A stretch of 34,036 nt of DNA from Frankia sp. QA3 (GTDB taxonomy: Bacteria; Actinomycetota; Actinomycetes; Frankiales; Frankiaceae): assembly GCF_000262465.1 (NCBI RefSeq), contig NZ_CM001489.1, positions 3,854,010 through 3,888,045 on the forward strand. Reading direction: 5' to 3'. Below, piece by piece: positions 1 to 8,592 of the stretch; positions within the stretch are counted from its first letter, which is position 1; each line of letters opens with the position of its first letter. A model generated the notes under the pieces. The model saw nothing but the letters and a program-made list of their open reading frames with translations, ran no database searches and was not told where the DNA came from. A program made the translations under genes and the position numbers.

Positions 1-27
1 CGCCGACCGGCGGGGCGCCGGTCGGCG
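1..27 (-). terminator. Hairpin terminator after the molbindin gene
   Basis: A perfect 11-bp inverted repeat (CGCCGACCGGC / GCCGGTCGGCG) with a 5-nt loop lies 12 bp beyond the stop codon of the leftward molbindin gene. There is no clear T-tract, which is common in GC-rich actinobacteria. The function is inferred from the stem and its position. Confidence 0.7.
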
Positions 28-38
28 CGGAAGGTGCG

Positions 39-461
39 TCAGACGGCGGAGAAGGAGACTTCCGTGGACTTGATCAGCGCGGTGACCGGGATGCCGGGCT
101 CGAGCTTGAGCTCCTCGGCCGCCGCCCGGGTGATCGCCGCGGTGAGCTCCAGTCCCTCGCCGATCCTGATGCGGGCGACCGACATCGCACCGCCGGAATC
201 GAGGCCGACGAGCGTGCCCCGCAGCTTGTTTCGGATACTCAGTCCGGCCACCTCGGCGGTCGCCACCGAGATGTCGGTCGACTTGATGAGCGCCTCCACG
301 GCGGTGCCGACGGCGATACCGAGATCCTTGATCGCGTCCATCGTGACCGTGGCCGTGAGCGCCTGGCCGCCGGGCGTCTCCATCGCGACAGTTCCCATGA
401 CCGAGCCGCCGACTATTTCGGTAATAATTCCCGTGAATCGGTTGCGAATACTAAGGATCAT
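39..461 (-). CDS. Molbindin: tandem Mop/TOBE molybdate-binding protein
   Basis: The 140-residue protein consists of two Mop (TOBE-like) domains, residues about 3-66 and 74-138. Each opens with an LSIRN(R/K) segment and closes with ALIKST(D/E)(I/V)S, the signature of molbindins. Such proteins bind molybdate or tungstate oxyanions in the cytoplasm as oligomers and are thought to store the oxyanion or buffer its level for molybdenum-cofactor synthesis. No DNA-binding domain or ABC ATPase domain is attached, so it is not ModE or ModC. The ATG start is preceded by AAGG about 8 nt upstream. A hairpin terminator follows the stop. No mod or moa gene is adjacent in the window. Confidence 0.9.
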   Translation of the reverse strand: MILSIRNRFTGIITEIVGGSVMGTVAMETPGGQALTATVTMDAIKDLGIAVGTAVEALIKSTDISVATAEVAGLSIRNKLRGTLVGLDSGGAMSVARIRIGEGLELTAAITRAAAEELKLEPGIPVTALIKSTEVSFSAV

Positions 462-1026
462 GAATTAGACCTTATCCAGTGCATGTATCGGACGAGTTGC
501 ATGACGGCAGTGTTATCCGAGTCACGCGGCCGCCATCTGGCCGTTCGGGCGACGCTGCGGCCAGCGAATACCCCCGAACTGTCGGGTCACACTGGGGCCC
601 ATCGGACCGCCCGGCCCGGTTAATCGGACCGCACTCACGGACCATTTTTCCTCCATGGGTCCGCATCTGCGTTTAAATTGGTAGGATCGAACCGTGGATG
701 CGTCTGGATGTCGGCCGCAAGATAGCCGCGACCCGCGGCCATCTGCCCCCGACGAGGAAGAGGCGGCGGATGTCCGCGCAGCTCAGCGCCGCTACGACCG
801 CGACGCACCGCCCCGTCGAGCCTCCCGCTCCGACGATCGGCCGCCCGGCACCCACCACCTTGATGCCATCCGGTGCCGGCGCGTATCGACCTGTCAACAA
901 GAATGACAACCGGCCGCCCGTCCCCGCAAAGAGCCGGAAACCTGCCGGTCAAGAGCCTACCGGCACTTCCGTTCCGGCCTTTGCCCGCAGACCCGACGCG
1001 AAATCCGAGCAGAGTAGGTATCTGAC
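462..1026. other. 565-bp intergenic region between divergent genes
   Basis: This region separates the leftward molbindin from the rightward flavoprotein gene and should carry both promoters. Base composition is more mixed than in the genes, for example an AT-rich patch near 673-690. On the minus strand a 57-codon open frame (645-472) starts 4-5 nt after a good GGAGG sequence and ends 10 bp before the molbindin start. Its third-position GC is only about two thirds, so coding is doubtful. No conserved protein was recognised. Confidence 0.5.
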
Positions 1027-2301
1027 GTGTCCTGGAGCGGCTCCGCGCACTCCCATGAAGAGACGACCGAGTGGCTCTCGCGAGTCGAGAAGGTCACTCC
1101 CGTCCTGGTCCGGCACCGCGAGCAGGCCGAACGGGAAAGGGTGACGCCGCCCGCCGTCATCGCCGCGCTGCGGGACCAGAACATTCACCGAATGTGGGTA
1201 TCCCCGTCGTTCGGCGGTGGCGGCGTCAGCGTCCGGACCGGATCCGCCGTCCTGCAGGCCCTCGCCCGGGTCGACGCCTCGGTCGCCTGGCAGATGGGGG
1301 TGCAGGGCGTGATCTCCCGGATGTCGGACTACCTGCCGGAGCAGGTCGCCTGCCAGCTGTTCCAGGACAGCGACGGGCTCGTGGTCGGCGGGATCAACCC
1401 GTCCGGTCAGGCCGAGCCGGTGCCCGGTGGCTACCGGCTGCGTGGCCGGTGGTCGTTCGCGAGCGGCTCCACGCACGCCGACTGGCTCGTCTGTGCCTCC
1501 CTCGTCACGGAGGTGGGCCTCGTCACGGAGGTGGGCCTCGCCGCGGAGGTGGGCCTCGCCGCGGAGGCCGATGACGCGGGAGGCGAACCTGCGGCAGGCG
1601 ACCCCCCGGGAGGCGATGCCGCGCAGGCGGCCACCGCGCGGACCCGGATGCTGTTCGTCCCCGCCGGCGCGGTGCGCTTCGACGACGACTGGTTCACGAC
1701 GGGGCTGCGGGGGACGGGGAGCGTCAGTTTCACCGTCGACGACCTGTTCGTGCCCGAGGAGTTCACCGTCGACGGCGGGCTGCTGCGCCGCCCGCCGGCC
1801 GCCCGCCCCTCCCGCGGCTACCCCATCGCTTACTACGACTTCGGACCGTTCACCACCGCGTCGACGATCCTCGGGATCGCCCAGGACGCGCTGAGCGCAT
1901 TCCCGGGCATCGCCGTGGGCACGGTCCCCGCCCGCGGGACGCAGACCCTGGGCTCCAGCCACACCGTCCAGGCCGGCCTCGCCCGCGCTGCCGCGCTGGT
2001 CCGCTCGGCCGAGCTGCTGCTGGAGGACGCCGCCAACCACGCCAGCCTGCGCTGCCTGATCGGCGGGGAGGAACTGTCCGCACTGATCAGGCTGGCCGCC
2101 GCCACCGTCGGCGAGAACACGGTCAAGGCCGTGGACAGCCTGCACAGCATGGCCGGCACCCGTGCGCTGGGCGCGGGCGGGCGGCTGGACCGCTGCCTGC
2201 GCGACGTCCACAGCGCGGCCGCGCACATCACCCTGTCGCCGACGAACTTCGAGATGGTCGGCGCCTACCTGCTGGGCGGCTCGCTGCTGATGCGACGATG
2301 A
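1027..2301 (+). CDS. Acyl-CoA dehydrogenase-fold flavoprotein (DszC/HsaA-like monooxygenase group)
   Basis: The 424-residue protein has the acyl-CoA dehydrogenase fold. The middle region carries GGYRLRGRWSFASG around residues 137-150 and LRGTGSVSFTVDDLFVP around 228-244. The C-terminal helical part reads like the Acyl-CoA_dh_2 domain of flavin-dependent monooxygenases such as HsaA, DszC and HpaB relatives, rather than classical dehydrogenases. A monooxygenase using reduced flavin is therefore at least as likely as CoA-ester oxidation; the substrate is unknown. Residues 159-182 are an insertion encoded by four 18-bp tandem repeats (LVTEVG, LVTEVG, LAAEVG, LAAEAD), followed by an Ala/Gly/Pro-rich stretch, all between two conserved blocks. 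The GTG start gives the family's usual N-terminus. No flavin reductase is adjacent. Confidence 0.8.
   Translation: MSWSGSAHSHEETTEWLSRVEKVTPVLVRHREQAERERVTPPAVIAALRDQNIHRMWVSPSFGGGGVSVRTGSAVLQALARVDASVAWQMGVQGVISRMSDYLPEQVACQLFQDSDGLVVGGINPSGQAEPVPGGYRLRGRWSFASGSTHADWLVCASLVTEVGLVTEVGLAAEVGLAAEADDAGGEPAAGDPPGGDAAQAATARTRMLFVPAGAVRFDDDWFTTGLRGTGSVSFTVDDLFVPEEFTVDGGLLRRPPAARPSRGYPIAYYDFGPFTTASTILGIAQDALSAFPGIAVGTVPARGTQTLGSSHTVQAGLARAAALVRSAELLLEDAANHASLRCLIGGEELSALIRLAAATVGENTVKAVDSLHSMAGTRALGAGGRLDRCLRDVHSAAAHITLSPTNFEMVGAYLLGGSLLMRR
1501..1572 (+). repeat. Four 18-bp tandem repeats inside a gene
   Basis: The unit CTCGTCACGGAGGTGGGC occurs at 1501-1518 and 1519-1536. Variants with CTCGCCGCGGAGG follow at 1537-1554 and 1555-1572. 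The array is in frame and lengthens a loop of the flavoprotein by 24 residues. Confidence 0.85.
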
Positions 2302-2565
2302 TCCCGGGCCCGCCGGCCGGCACGGTGCCCGGGCCGGGACACGGTCGCCACCGGCTCCCACGGCCGCCGGCCGCCCCAGGGCGTCCTGCCGGCCGGGACC
2401 GGCGAGCCGCACCGAGGCGGCGCCGGCCGTACCCCTGGCATCCGCCCGCTGCGCCCCGGCCACCGTCCCGGCCGGGAGCCTCGCCGCGGCGACCAGCCCG
2501 GGCCCGTGCGGGCCGCCTCGTCCGCCAGCCGGACGGGGGCGGCGGTCTCGGTAGCGTCTCGGCGC

Positions 2566-3351
2566 ATGGGAAGCATCCGGACCGTGCTCATCGACATCGA
2601 CGGCGTGCTGACGGTGTCCTGGCAGGCACTGCCCGGCGCGCCGCAGGCGCTGGACCGGCTGCGGGCGGCGGGGCTCGGCGTCGCCCTCGTCACGAACACC
2701 ACCTCCCGCGACCGGGCGTCGATCGCGGCGGCGCTCGTGGAGGCGGGCTTCACGGTCGACCCCGCGGAGGTGTTCACCGCGCCCGCCATGGCCGCGACAT
2801 ACCTGCGACAGCACCATCCGGGGGCCCGCTGCCACGTGCTCAACAGCGGGGACATCAGCGCCGACCTGACCGGGGTGACGCTGCGTGCCCCGGACGAACG
2901 GCCGGACGTCATCGTCTTGGGCGGCGCCGGGCCTGAGTTCAGCTACGAGGCGGTCAACCAGGTCTTCGCCTGGGCGACCGACGGCGTGCCGCTCGTCGCG
3001 CTGCACCGCAACCTGTTCTGGCGCACCGGCGGCGGGCTCCAGCTCGACACCGGCGCCTACCTGCACGGTCTGGAGCAGGCGCTCGGCCGGCCGGCGGTCG
3101 TCGTCGGCAAGCCGGCGGCGGAGTTCTTCGCCACGGCGCTGCGTGCGCTCGGTTCGCGGCCCGAGGAGGCCGTGATGATCGGTGACGACGTCGAGCACGA
3201 CGTGCTCGCCGCCGCCCGCCACGGCCTGACCGGGGTACTGGTCCGCACCGGCAAGTTCCGGTCCGACACCCTCGCGGCGGCCTCCGGGCGCCCCGACCAC
3301 GTCATCGACTCGTTCGCCGACCTCCCCGCGCTGCTCGACGGTCTCGGCTGA
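2566..3351 (+). CDS. HAD superfamily IIA phosphatase
   Basis: The 261-residue protein starts MGSIRTVLIDIDGVL, which places the nucleophile/acid pair D10 and D12 of HAD motif I at the usual distance from the N-terminus; this is why the internal ATG was preferred over an upstream in-frame one. Motif II is VTNTTS, the motif III lysine is in VGKPAAEFF, and motif IV is IGDDVEHDV. The layout fits subfamily IIA (NagD, PLP phosphatase and LHPP/HDHD2-like enzymes), with a large C2 cap between motifs II and III. It is a cytosolic Mg2+-dependent phosphohydrolase; the substrate cannot be told from sequence. It reads as a single gene, with no obvious operon partner. Confidence 0.88.
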   Translation: MGSIRTVLIDIDGVLTVSWQALPGAPQALDRLRAAGLGVALVTNTTSRDRASIAAALVEAGFTVDPAEVFTAPAMAATYLRQHHPGARCHVLNSGDISADLTGVTLRAPDERPDVIVLGGAGPEFSYEAVNQVFAWATDGVPLVALHRNLFWRTGGGLQLDTGAYLHGLEQALGRPAVVVGKPAAEFFATALRALGSRPEEAVMIGDDVEHDVLAAARHGLTGVLVRTGKFRSDTLAAASGRPDHVIDSFADLPALLDGLG

Positions 3352-3640
3352 GACCGGCCGGCGCGGCCGTCGGCCCCTCACTCCTGCGGAATTGCCGATA
3401 AAGGCTGGGCCGGTACCTGTAGGATGGGATGAATGCCTAAAATTCATGTACGGACGCCACGGACCGGAGATTCTGCGCGGATGCCCTCGGGCGAGGCACG
3501 TCAGCGCCGGGCAAGGCACCCGTCCATGCGGCCGGCGGCAGGTGCGCCGTCACCTTCCGGTCAGCCTGCGGGTGGCCCCGCTGTACGGATCGGCGGCGTT
3601 CGTCCCGGCGCACCCGGCATTTTCTGACGCCGTGGCCCCG

Positions 3641-4360
3641 ATGACCGGACGTGCACCGTCCCCGCCCGACTCGTTGCCCGTCGGCCTCGCCCCGCTGCGC
3701 CACGCCCACCCCGGGGTGGGCGTGGCGCGCCCGCCCGAGGTGTTGTTCGTGTGCGTGCACAACGCGGGGCGCTCCCAGATGGGTGCCGCGCTGCTCGACC
3801 AGCACGGCCGCGGCCGGGTTCAGGCCCGCTCCGCCGGTACGGCGCCCGCGGCGACCCTGCATCTGCCGGTGGTCGCCGCCATGGCCGAGGTCGGCATCGA
3901 CCTGTCCGGTGCCTGCCCGACCCGGCTCACCGACGACGCCGTGCGCGCCGCCTCGGTCGTCATCAGCATGGGCTGCGCCGACACCGTCCCGATCTACCCG
4001 CACACCCGGTACCTCACCTGGGAGCTCGACGACCCGGCGGAGAAGCCGCTCGAGGACGTCCGGCCGATCCGGGACGAGATCGACTCCCGGGTGCGCTCCC
4101 TGCTGTACAGCCTCGGGGTCGCGGCTCGGGTCGGCCTGCTGCGCGAACAGCCCGATCCCGACCAGCCCGATCCCGACCAGCCAGTTCGGGGTGCGCACCA
4201 GCCGACCGGCAACCCGGCCGGCCCGCGTCGCCCGCCCGCCGCCTCGCCGCGCCCGCGCCCGCACCCGGGCCGCCCGCCGCGGCCGGCCACCCGGCCGGGG
4301 CCGGCTACCGGCCCGACCAGTGCCCCGCCACGCACGTCCGCGCCGCCGACCTGCGGGTGA
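3641..4360 (+). CDS. Arsenate reductase-like LMW phosphatase-fold protein with Pro/Arg tail
   Basis: Residues 33-165 match the low-molecular-weight phosphatase fold of actinobacterial arsenate reductases. The P-loop CVHNAGRSQM supplies the CX5R motif (C38, R44), and SMGCAD, RYLTWELDDPAEK and VRPIRDEIDSRVRSLL are the later conserved blocks. Relatives in mycothiol-producing bacteria join arsenate to mycothiol. Here the usual ACP near residue 115 is replaced by TVP, so substrate use may differ. About 72 extra residues after 167 are Pro/Arg/Ala-rich and begin with a duplicated PDPDQ (15-bp repeat); no family member is known to me with such a tail. The ATG at 3641 is tentative: GTG at 3716 would also keep the whole domain. 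No arsR or acr3 gene is nearby. Confidence 0.8.
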   Translation: MTGRAPSPPDSLPVGLAPLRHAHPGVGVARPPEVLFVCVHNAGRSQMGAALLDQHGRGRVQARSAGTAPAATLHLPVVAAMAEVGIDLSGACPTRLTDDAVRAASVVISMGCADTVPIYPHTRYLTWELDDPAEKPLEDVRPIRDEIDSRVRSLLYSLGVAARVGLLREQPDPDQPDPDQPVRGAHQPTGNPAGPRRPPAASPRPRPHPGRPPRPATRPGPATGPTSAPPRTSAPPTCG

Positions 4361-4419
4361 CGGACCGCCGCGACCGGGAAGTCATGATCACCCGGCCCTG
4401 ACGGCGCGGCACCGGGTGG

Positions 4420-4908
4420 TCAGCCGGCCGGCGCCGCGACGACCCGGGCCAGGTTCTCCAGCGACTTCTCCAGGGACTCCACCGGGACGACGGGCCAGCT
4501 GATCCGGGCCTTCCACCGCTGCGGCGACCCACTCCAGTCGCAGTAGGACGTCACGTCGGTGGTGGTCGCGTCGACGGGCTCGAGCAGGTAGCCGTAGACG
4601 TGACCGACGTTCGGCTGGCCGACCCCCACGACGCTCCATTCGAGCTGCGCGTCCCGGCTGAATCTGGTGACCGTGTTGATCACCTTGTAGCGGCCGAGGG
4701 GGACATCGCCGAGCGGCTCGCGATCCATGTCCATCTCGAAGGTGTCGCCGACCTGCTCGAGGCGCTTCGCGTCGACCGGGGCGACGAGCATCCCGGAGCC
4801 GTCGATGCGCACATGGCCGTGCGGGTCCGTGATGAGCGCGAAGATATCGCTCGCGGGGGCCGGCACCCGCCGGATGACGGACACGCGCTCAGGGTCGGAC
4901 ATCGGCAT
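4420..4908 (-). CDS. SRPBCC-family protein
   Basis: The 162-residue protein begins with the VSVIRRVPAPASDIFALITDPHGHVRIDGSG pattern typical of the START/Bet v1-like SRPBCC (polyketide cyclase/dehydrase) fold. It ends with a long amphipathic helix (VPVESLEKSLENLARVV) that closes the hydrophobic cavity in this fold. These proteins bind lipophilic ligands or act as cyclases, aromatases or toxin-like proteins, and the sequence does not identify a ligand. It is convergent with the arsenate reductase-like gene (59-bp gap) and 149 bp upstream of the leftward lipoprotein gene. Confidence 0.8.
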   Translation of the reverse strand: MPMSDPERVSVIRRVPAPASDIFALITDPHGHVRIDGSGMLVAPVDAKRLEQVGDTFEMDMDREPLGDVPLGRYKVINTVTRFSRDAQLEWSVVGVGQPNVGHVYGYLLEPVDATTTDVTSYCDWSGSPQRWKARISWPVVPVESLEKSLENLARVVAAPAG

Positions 4909-5057
4909 CCTCCACGGATCACCCGGGCCAGGGACTGCTCGCTGGTGACGCTGTTGAAGCGCCGTTCCCTGTGTATGCCGTCACGTCGGGCTGGGACAAG
5001 CGATTACCGGCCGCCGGGGCACCGGCCAGGCCGCGCCATCGCGGGCTTGTCCGGGCG

Positions 5058-5510
5058 CTATTCGGCGGCGATCCGCCCGACGTGGGCGACGGTGCAGGTC
5101 AGCTTGGTGCCGCTGGGGACGTCCGCGCCCACCGGACGGATGGTGAACGTCTTGCGGGCACCCGAGTTCACCTTGAACAGGGAGGCCAGCCCACTTTCGA
5201 TCTTGCTGTCGTTGGCCTTGACGTCGACCTGGATAACGTAGTTCGACCGCTTGGACGAGCCGTTGTACACCTCGCCCGTCACCACCGCCCGGTGGTTGTC
5301 GGGGTCGCGCACGCAGTCGGTGATCCGGACGTCCGCCGCCGCGCCGGACCCGTCGGAGGAACAGCCCGCCGCGAGCGCCCCGAAACCGACGGCGAGCCCG
5401 AGCGCGAGCCCACCCGCGACGACCCGCCCGGCCGGGCCAGTGGACCGCGCACGGACGGACCACCGGCCGGCCGGCAATCTCAAAGCGCCGGAACCACGCG
5501 AAGACGACAC
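5058..5510 (-). CDS. Putative lipoprotein with FxLYD-like domain
   Basis: A positively charged N-terminal stretch precedes a hydrophobic segment (about residues 30-47) that ends in the lipobox LAAGC, with C50 as the predicted lipidated cysteine. The mature part resembles the small beta-rich FxLYD domain: VTGEVYNGSSKRSNYVIQVDVK, then a run closing with TCTVAHVGRIA. Members are cell-envelope proteins of unknown role. The N-terminus before the hydrophobic segment is long for a signal peptide, so a start further inside is possible; the GTG at 5510 has only a weak ribosome-binding site. It is leftward, in line with the SRPBCC gene. Confidence 0.72.
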   Translation of the reverse strand: MSSSRGSGALRLPAGRWSVRARSTGPAGRVVAGGLALGLAVGFGALAAGCSSDGSGAAADVRITDCVRDPDNHRAVVTGEVYNGSSKRSNYVIQVDVKANDSKIESGLASLFKVNSGARKTFTIRPVGADVPSGTKLTCTVAHVGRIAAE

Positions 5511-5590
5511 CGATCCAGCCTACGGTCTCGCTCCGCAACGGACACAGCGCTGTGGGTTTCGAACGTGTCGCCTCCGCGACTCCGGCCGGC

Positions 5591-6070
5591 TCAGGCAGTG
5601 GGCAGCGCGACGACGGCGGCGCCGAGCTCGAGCGTGCCGCCGCGCACGACGTCCGCCCGCAGGCCGCCCCGCTCCACGAGCGCCCGCCAGACGCCCGGGC
5701 GGTCGAGCAGGCGCTCGAGGTACCCGCAGGGCGGGCACAGCCGGGCCCCGTACAGCACCACGTCCCCGACGCGGAACGCCCGGCCGATCAGATCCGGTAG
5801 GTCGATCCCCTCGGTCACCAGGTTCCGCCGGGTCTCGTGCTCGGCGAACTCCACCCGGGCATCCTCGACGACGGCCCGGACCGCCTCCCGGGCGATCAGC
5901 GTCACCGCCCGCCCGGAGCCGCCGCGCGCGGAGTAGGTCCCGGTGCCCGCCGCGTACCGGTCACCGGCCAGGCCAAGGCCCTCGATCACCCGCACCCGGG
6001 AGCGGGCCCGCATCGCCGCGCCGCGGTCGGGCGTCGTGTAGATGCCGACCAGGCGACCGCCACGGTCCAT
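5591..6070 (-). CDS. MOSC domain protein
   Basis: The 159-residue protein has the MOSC (molybdenum cofactor sulfurase C-terminal) pattern: VIEGLGLAGDRYA near residue 27, VTLIAREAV, the ETRRNLVTEGIDLPDLIGRAFRVGDVVLYGARLCPPC block, and GLRADVVRGGTLELGA. Conserved ENRRNL-like and LCxPC segments are the likely cofactor- and sulfur-handling parts. Stand-alone MOSC proteins act in sulfur transfer or N-hydroxylated-compound reduction with molybdenum cofactor. The ATG at 6070 was chosen because the longer reading frame up to 6205 runs into the start of the divergent hydratase gene and has no family similarity. Confidence 0.85.
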   Translation of the reverse strand: MDRGGRLVGIYTTPDRGAAMRARSRVRVIEGLGLAGDRYAAGTGTYSARGGSGRAVTLIAREAVRAVVEDARVEFAEHETRRNLVTEGIDLPDLIGRAFRVGDVVLYGARLCPPCGYLERLLDRPGVWRALVERGGLRADVVRGGTLELGAAVVALPTA

Positions 6071-6177
6071 GCTGGCGACGCTACTCCCCCGGGTCCCGGC
6101 GCGGCCGCCTCTTGCGGTACCCACCGGCGCAGGTGGGAAGGGTCGCGGCTGCGACGGCGCTGGGAAATACTCCTCGG

Positions 6178-6957
6178 ATGAGTGAGATCCTGATCGCCGA
6201 GACACTCGGCACCACGCGCCTGATCACCATGAACCGGCCCCAGGCCCGCAACGCGCTCGGCGATGGGCTCATCCCCGCGCTGTATGCGGCGTTAGTCGCC
6301 GCGGACGAGGATCCGGACGTGCACGTGGTCGTCCTCACCGGCGCGGACCCGGCGTTCTGCGCCGGCGTCGACCTCAAGGAGGCCGCCCGGGGGGGCAAGA
6401 AGTACTTCGACCAGTTCCAGGACACCAACGCCGTCAGCCAGGTCTCGCGGATGCGGACCCCGGTCATCGGCGCCGTCAACGGGCCGGCGTTCACCGGCGG
6501 CCTGGAGATCGCCCTGGGCTGCGACTTCCTCATCGCCTCCGAGCGCGCCGTGTTCGCCGACACCCACGTCCGCGTCGGGGTGCTGCCCGGCGGCGGGCTG
6601 ACCGCCCACCTGCCGCTGTTCGTCGGCATCGGCAACGCGCGGCGGATGTCGATGACCGGGGCGGTCGTCGACGCCGCCGAGGCGCTGCGCATCGGGCTGG
6701 TCACCGAGGTCGTGCCGCACGCGGAGCTGCGCGACCGGGCGCTGGCGGTGGCCGCGTCCGTGGGCGAGGTCGACCCGCGGATGATGCGCGGGCTGAAGAA
6801 GGTCTACGCCGACGGCATCGCCACCTACACCGGCCCGGCAAGCGCCGCCGAGGCGCGCGGCACGATCGAGACCCCGCCGGCGTTCGCGGAGATCGAGCAG
6901 CGCCGGGTCGAGGTGATGGCCGGCAACCGGGCGCGGCTGGGCGCCGACCGCGGCTGA
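6178..6957 (+). CDS. Enoyl-CoA hydratase/isomerase (crotonase family)
   Basis: The 259-residue protein follows the crotonase layout: MNRPQARNALG, AFCAGVDLKEAA (oxyanion-hole backbone), VIGAVNGPAFTGGLEIALGCDFLIAS, then VRVGVLPGGGLTAHL. It would act on a CoA thioester in the cytosol, probably in fatty-acid or related acyl-CoA breakdown. The first catalytic glutamate (in GGLEIAL) is present. At the place of the second hydratase glutamate (usually PE before the GxxPGxGG turn) the sequence reads TH, so classical water addition is uncertain and an isomerase or other crotonase activity is possible. It is convergent with the acyl-CoA synthetase gene, suggesting related function. Confidence 0.85.
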   Translation: MSEILIAETLGTTRLITMNRPQARNALGDGLIPALYAALVAADEDPDVHVVVLTGADPAFCAGVDLKEAARGGKKYFDQFQDTNAVSQVSRMRTPVIGAVNGPAFTGGLEIALGCDFLIASERAVFADTHVRVGVLPGGGLTAHLPLFVGIGNARRMSMTGAVVDAAEALRIGLVTEVVPHAELRDRALAVAASVGEVDPRMMRGLKKVYADGIATYTGPASAAEARGTIETPPAFAEIEQRRVEVMAGNRARLGADRG

Positions 6958-6968
6958 GGCGCCGTCGG

Positions 6969-7003
6969 CCGGCTGACCGCGGCGCGGGGCGCCCGTCAGC
7001 CGG
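6969..7003. terminator. Hairpin between convergent genes
   Basis: CCGGCTGAC (6969-6977) and GTCAGCCGG (6995-7003) form a perfect 9-bp stem across a GC-rich 17-nt loop. It lies at the meeting point of the rightward hydratase and the leftward synthetase, overlapping the synthetase stop, so it could terminate both. Confidence 0.55.
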
Positions 7004-8543
7004 TGTAGCGCTCGCGCAGCCGGATGCGCTGCAGCTTGCCGGTGGGCAGCCGCGGCAGCTCCTCGACGAACTCGACCGTGCGCGGGACCTTGAAGCCGGC
7101 GAGCCGCTCCCGGCCGAACACCTGCAGTTCGGCGGCGAGCTCCGGTCCGGCGACCGCCTCGGCAGCCGGTTGGACCACGGCGAGCAGCCGCTGCCCCATC
7201 TCGGCGTCCGGTACGCCGATCACCGCGACGTCGGCGACGGCGGGGTGCAGGATCAGCGCGTTCTCGATCTCCTGCGGGTAGATGTTGACCCCGCCGGAGA
7301 TGACCAGGTCGGTGCGGCGGTCGGCGAGGTAGAGGTAGCCGTCGGCGTCGAGGTGGCCGAGGTCGCCGAGGGTGAGCCAGCCGCGGTCGTCGTAGGCGGC
7401 GGCGGTCTTCTCCGGGTCGTTGTGGTACTCCATCCGGGTCGGGCTCTCGAAGAACACCCGCCCGATCTCGCCCGCGGGCAGCTCCGCGCCGTCCTCGCCG
7501 ACGATGTGCACGACGCCGATGACCGCCCGCCCCACCGAGCCGCGGTGGGTGAGCCACTCCTGCGACGTCAGCGCGCACATGCCGCCGCCCTCGCTGCCGG
7601 CGTAGTACTCGAAGACGATCGGCCCGAGCCAGTCGATCACCTGCTGCTTGACCTCGGGCGGGCAGGGCGCCGCGGCGTGCACGACCAGGCGCAGGCTGGA
7701 CAGGTCGAACGCGGTGCGCTGCGCGGCGGGCAGCTTCAGCAGGCGGACGAACATCGTGGGCACGACCTGGACGTGGGTGACCCGGTAGCGCTCGATGGCC
7801 CGCAGCGCCTCGACCGGGTCGAAGCGTTCCATGAGCACGACCGTGCCGCCCAGGCGCTGGGTCGCGGTGCTCCAGCCCGTCGGCGCCGCATGGTAGAGCG
7901 GCGCCGGGCACAGGTAGACGCTGTCGGGGCCGAAGCCGAACGAGCCGACCATCGCACGGTCGATGGCCAGGCCGGTGCCGAACGGGTCGAGCGGCAACGC
8001 CGGCTCGATGCCCTTGGGGCGGCCCGTCGTGCCCGACGAGTAGAACATGTAGATGCCCTCGGCCTGGTAGGCGGGCTCGCTGTCCGGCTGGCCGGCGAGG
8101 GCGGCGCGGTAGTCGCCGATGCCCTCGGCGACGTCCGCCGGCCCCGCGTCGATCATGACGATGTGCTCCAGCCGGGCGGCGGACGCCCGGACCCGCTTGA
8201 CGATCGGGGCCAGCTCGGCGGAGGTGAACAGCACCCTCGCCCCGCAGTCGTCGACGATGTGGGCGGTCTCCTCGGCGGTGAGATGCCAGTTGACCGGCGT
8301 CCAGTACAGACCGCTGCGCTGCGCGCCCCAGGCGGCCTCGAAGTACTCGGGCCGGTTCGGCAGCAGGATCGCCACGTGGTCGCCGGGGCGCAGACCATAG
8401 CCGGCGAGCAGGTGCGCGACCTGCCGGCTGCGGCGCTCCAGCTCGCCGAAGGTGAGCTGCGCGCTGCCGTCGGCCATCACGACGGCCAGCCGGTCCGCCG
8501 GATGCTGGGACGGCTCGCCGAGCATCGCCGCGACCTCTGGCAT
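6996..8543 (-). CDS. Acyl-CoA synthetase (AMP-forming)
   Basis: The 515-residue protein is a member of the ANL adenylating family. Motif A5-like YSSGTTGRPKG (about residues 165-175) is the P-loop-like ATP-binding signature. YYAGSEGGG supplies the adenine-contacting motif, GWLTLGDLGHLDADGYLYLADRRTDLVISGGVNIYP carries the ribose-binding Asp and hinge, and PTGKLQR near the end contains the catalytic Lys. It converts a carboxylic acid, ATP and CoA into acyl-CoA, AMP and PPi; the chain type is not identifiable. The ATG at 8543 has a strong AGGGAGG ribosome-binding site; an in-frame ATG 11 codons upstream is less favourable. Upstream lie a promoter and an operator-like palindrome. Confidence 0.9.
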   Translation of the reverse strand: MPEVAAMLGEPSQHPADRLAVVMADGSAQLTFGELERRSRQVAHLLAGYGLRPGDHVAILLPNRPEYFEAAWGAQRSGLYWTPVNWHLTAEETAHIVDDCGARVLFTSAELAPIVKRVRASAARLEHIVMIDAGPADVAEGIGDYRAALAGQPDSEPAYQAEGIYMFYSSGTTGRPKGIEPALPLDPFGTGLAIDRAMVGSFGFGPDSVYLCPAPLYHAAPTGWSTATQRLGGTVVLMERFDPVEALRAIERYRVTHVQVVPTMFVRLLKLPAAQRTAFDLSSLRLVVHAAAPCPPEVKQQVIDWLGPIVFEYYAGSEGGGMCALTSQEWLTHRGSVGRAVIGVVHIVGEDGAELPAGEIGRVFFESPTRMEYHNDPEKTAAAYDDRGWLTLGDLGHLDADGYLYLADRRTDLVISGGVNIYPQEIENALILHPAVADVAVIGVPDAEMGQRLLAVVQPAAEAVAGPELAAELQVFGRERLAGFKVPRTVEFVEELPRLPTGKLQRIRLRERYTG

Positions 8544-8592
8544 GTGACCCTCCCTGTCGGGCCGTCCCGCCGGCACCGGCCCCGCAATGCGC

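Noticed and set aside
949..3519. Very long leftward open frame opposite the flavoprotein and phosphatase genes
   Set aside because: It is the antisense shadow of two well-supported genes in GC-rich DNA; its translation is Arg/Gly/Asp-rich and has no recognisable domain.
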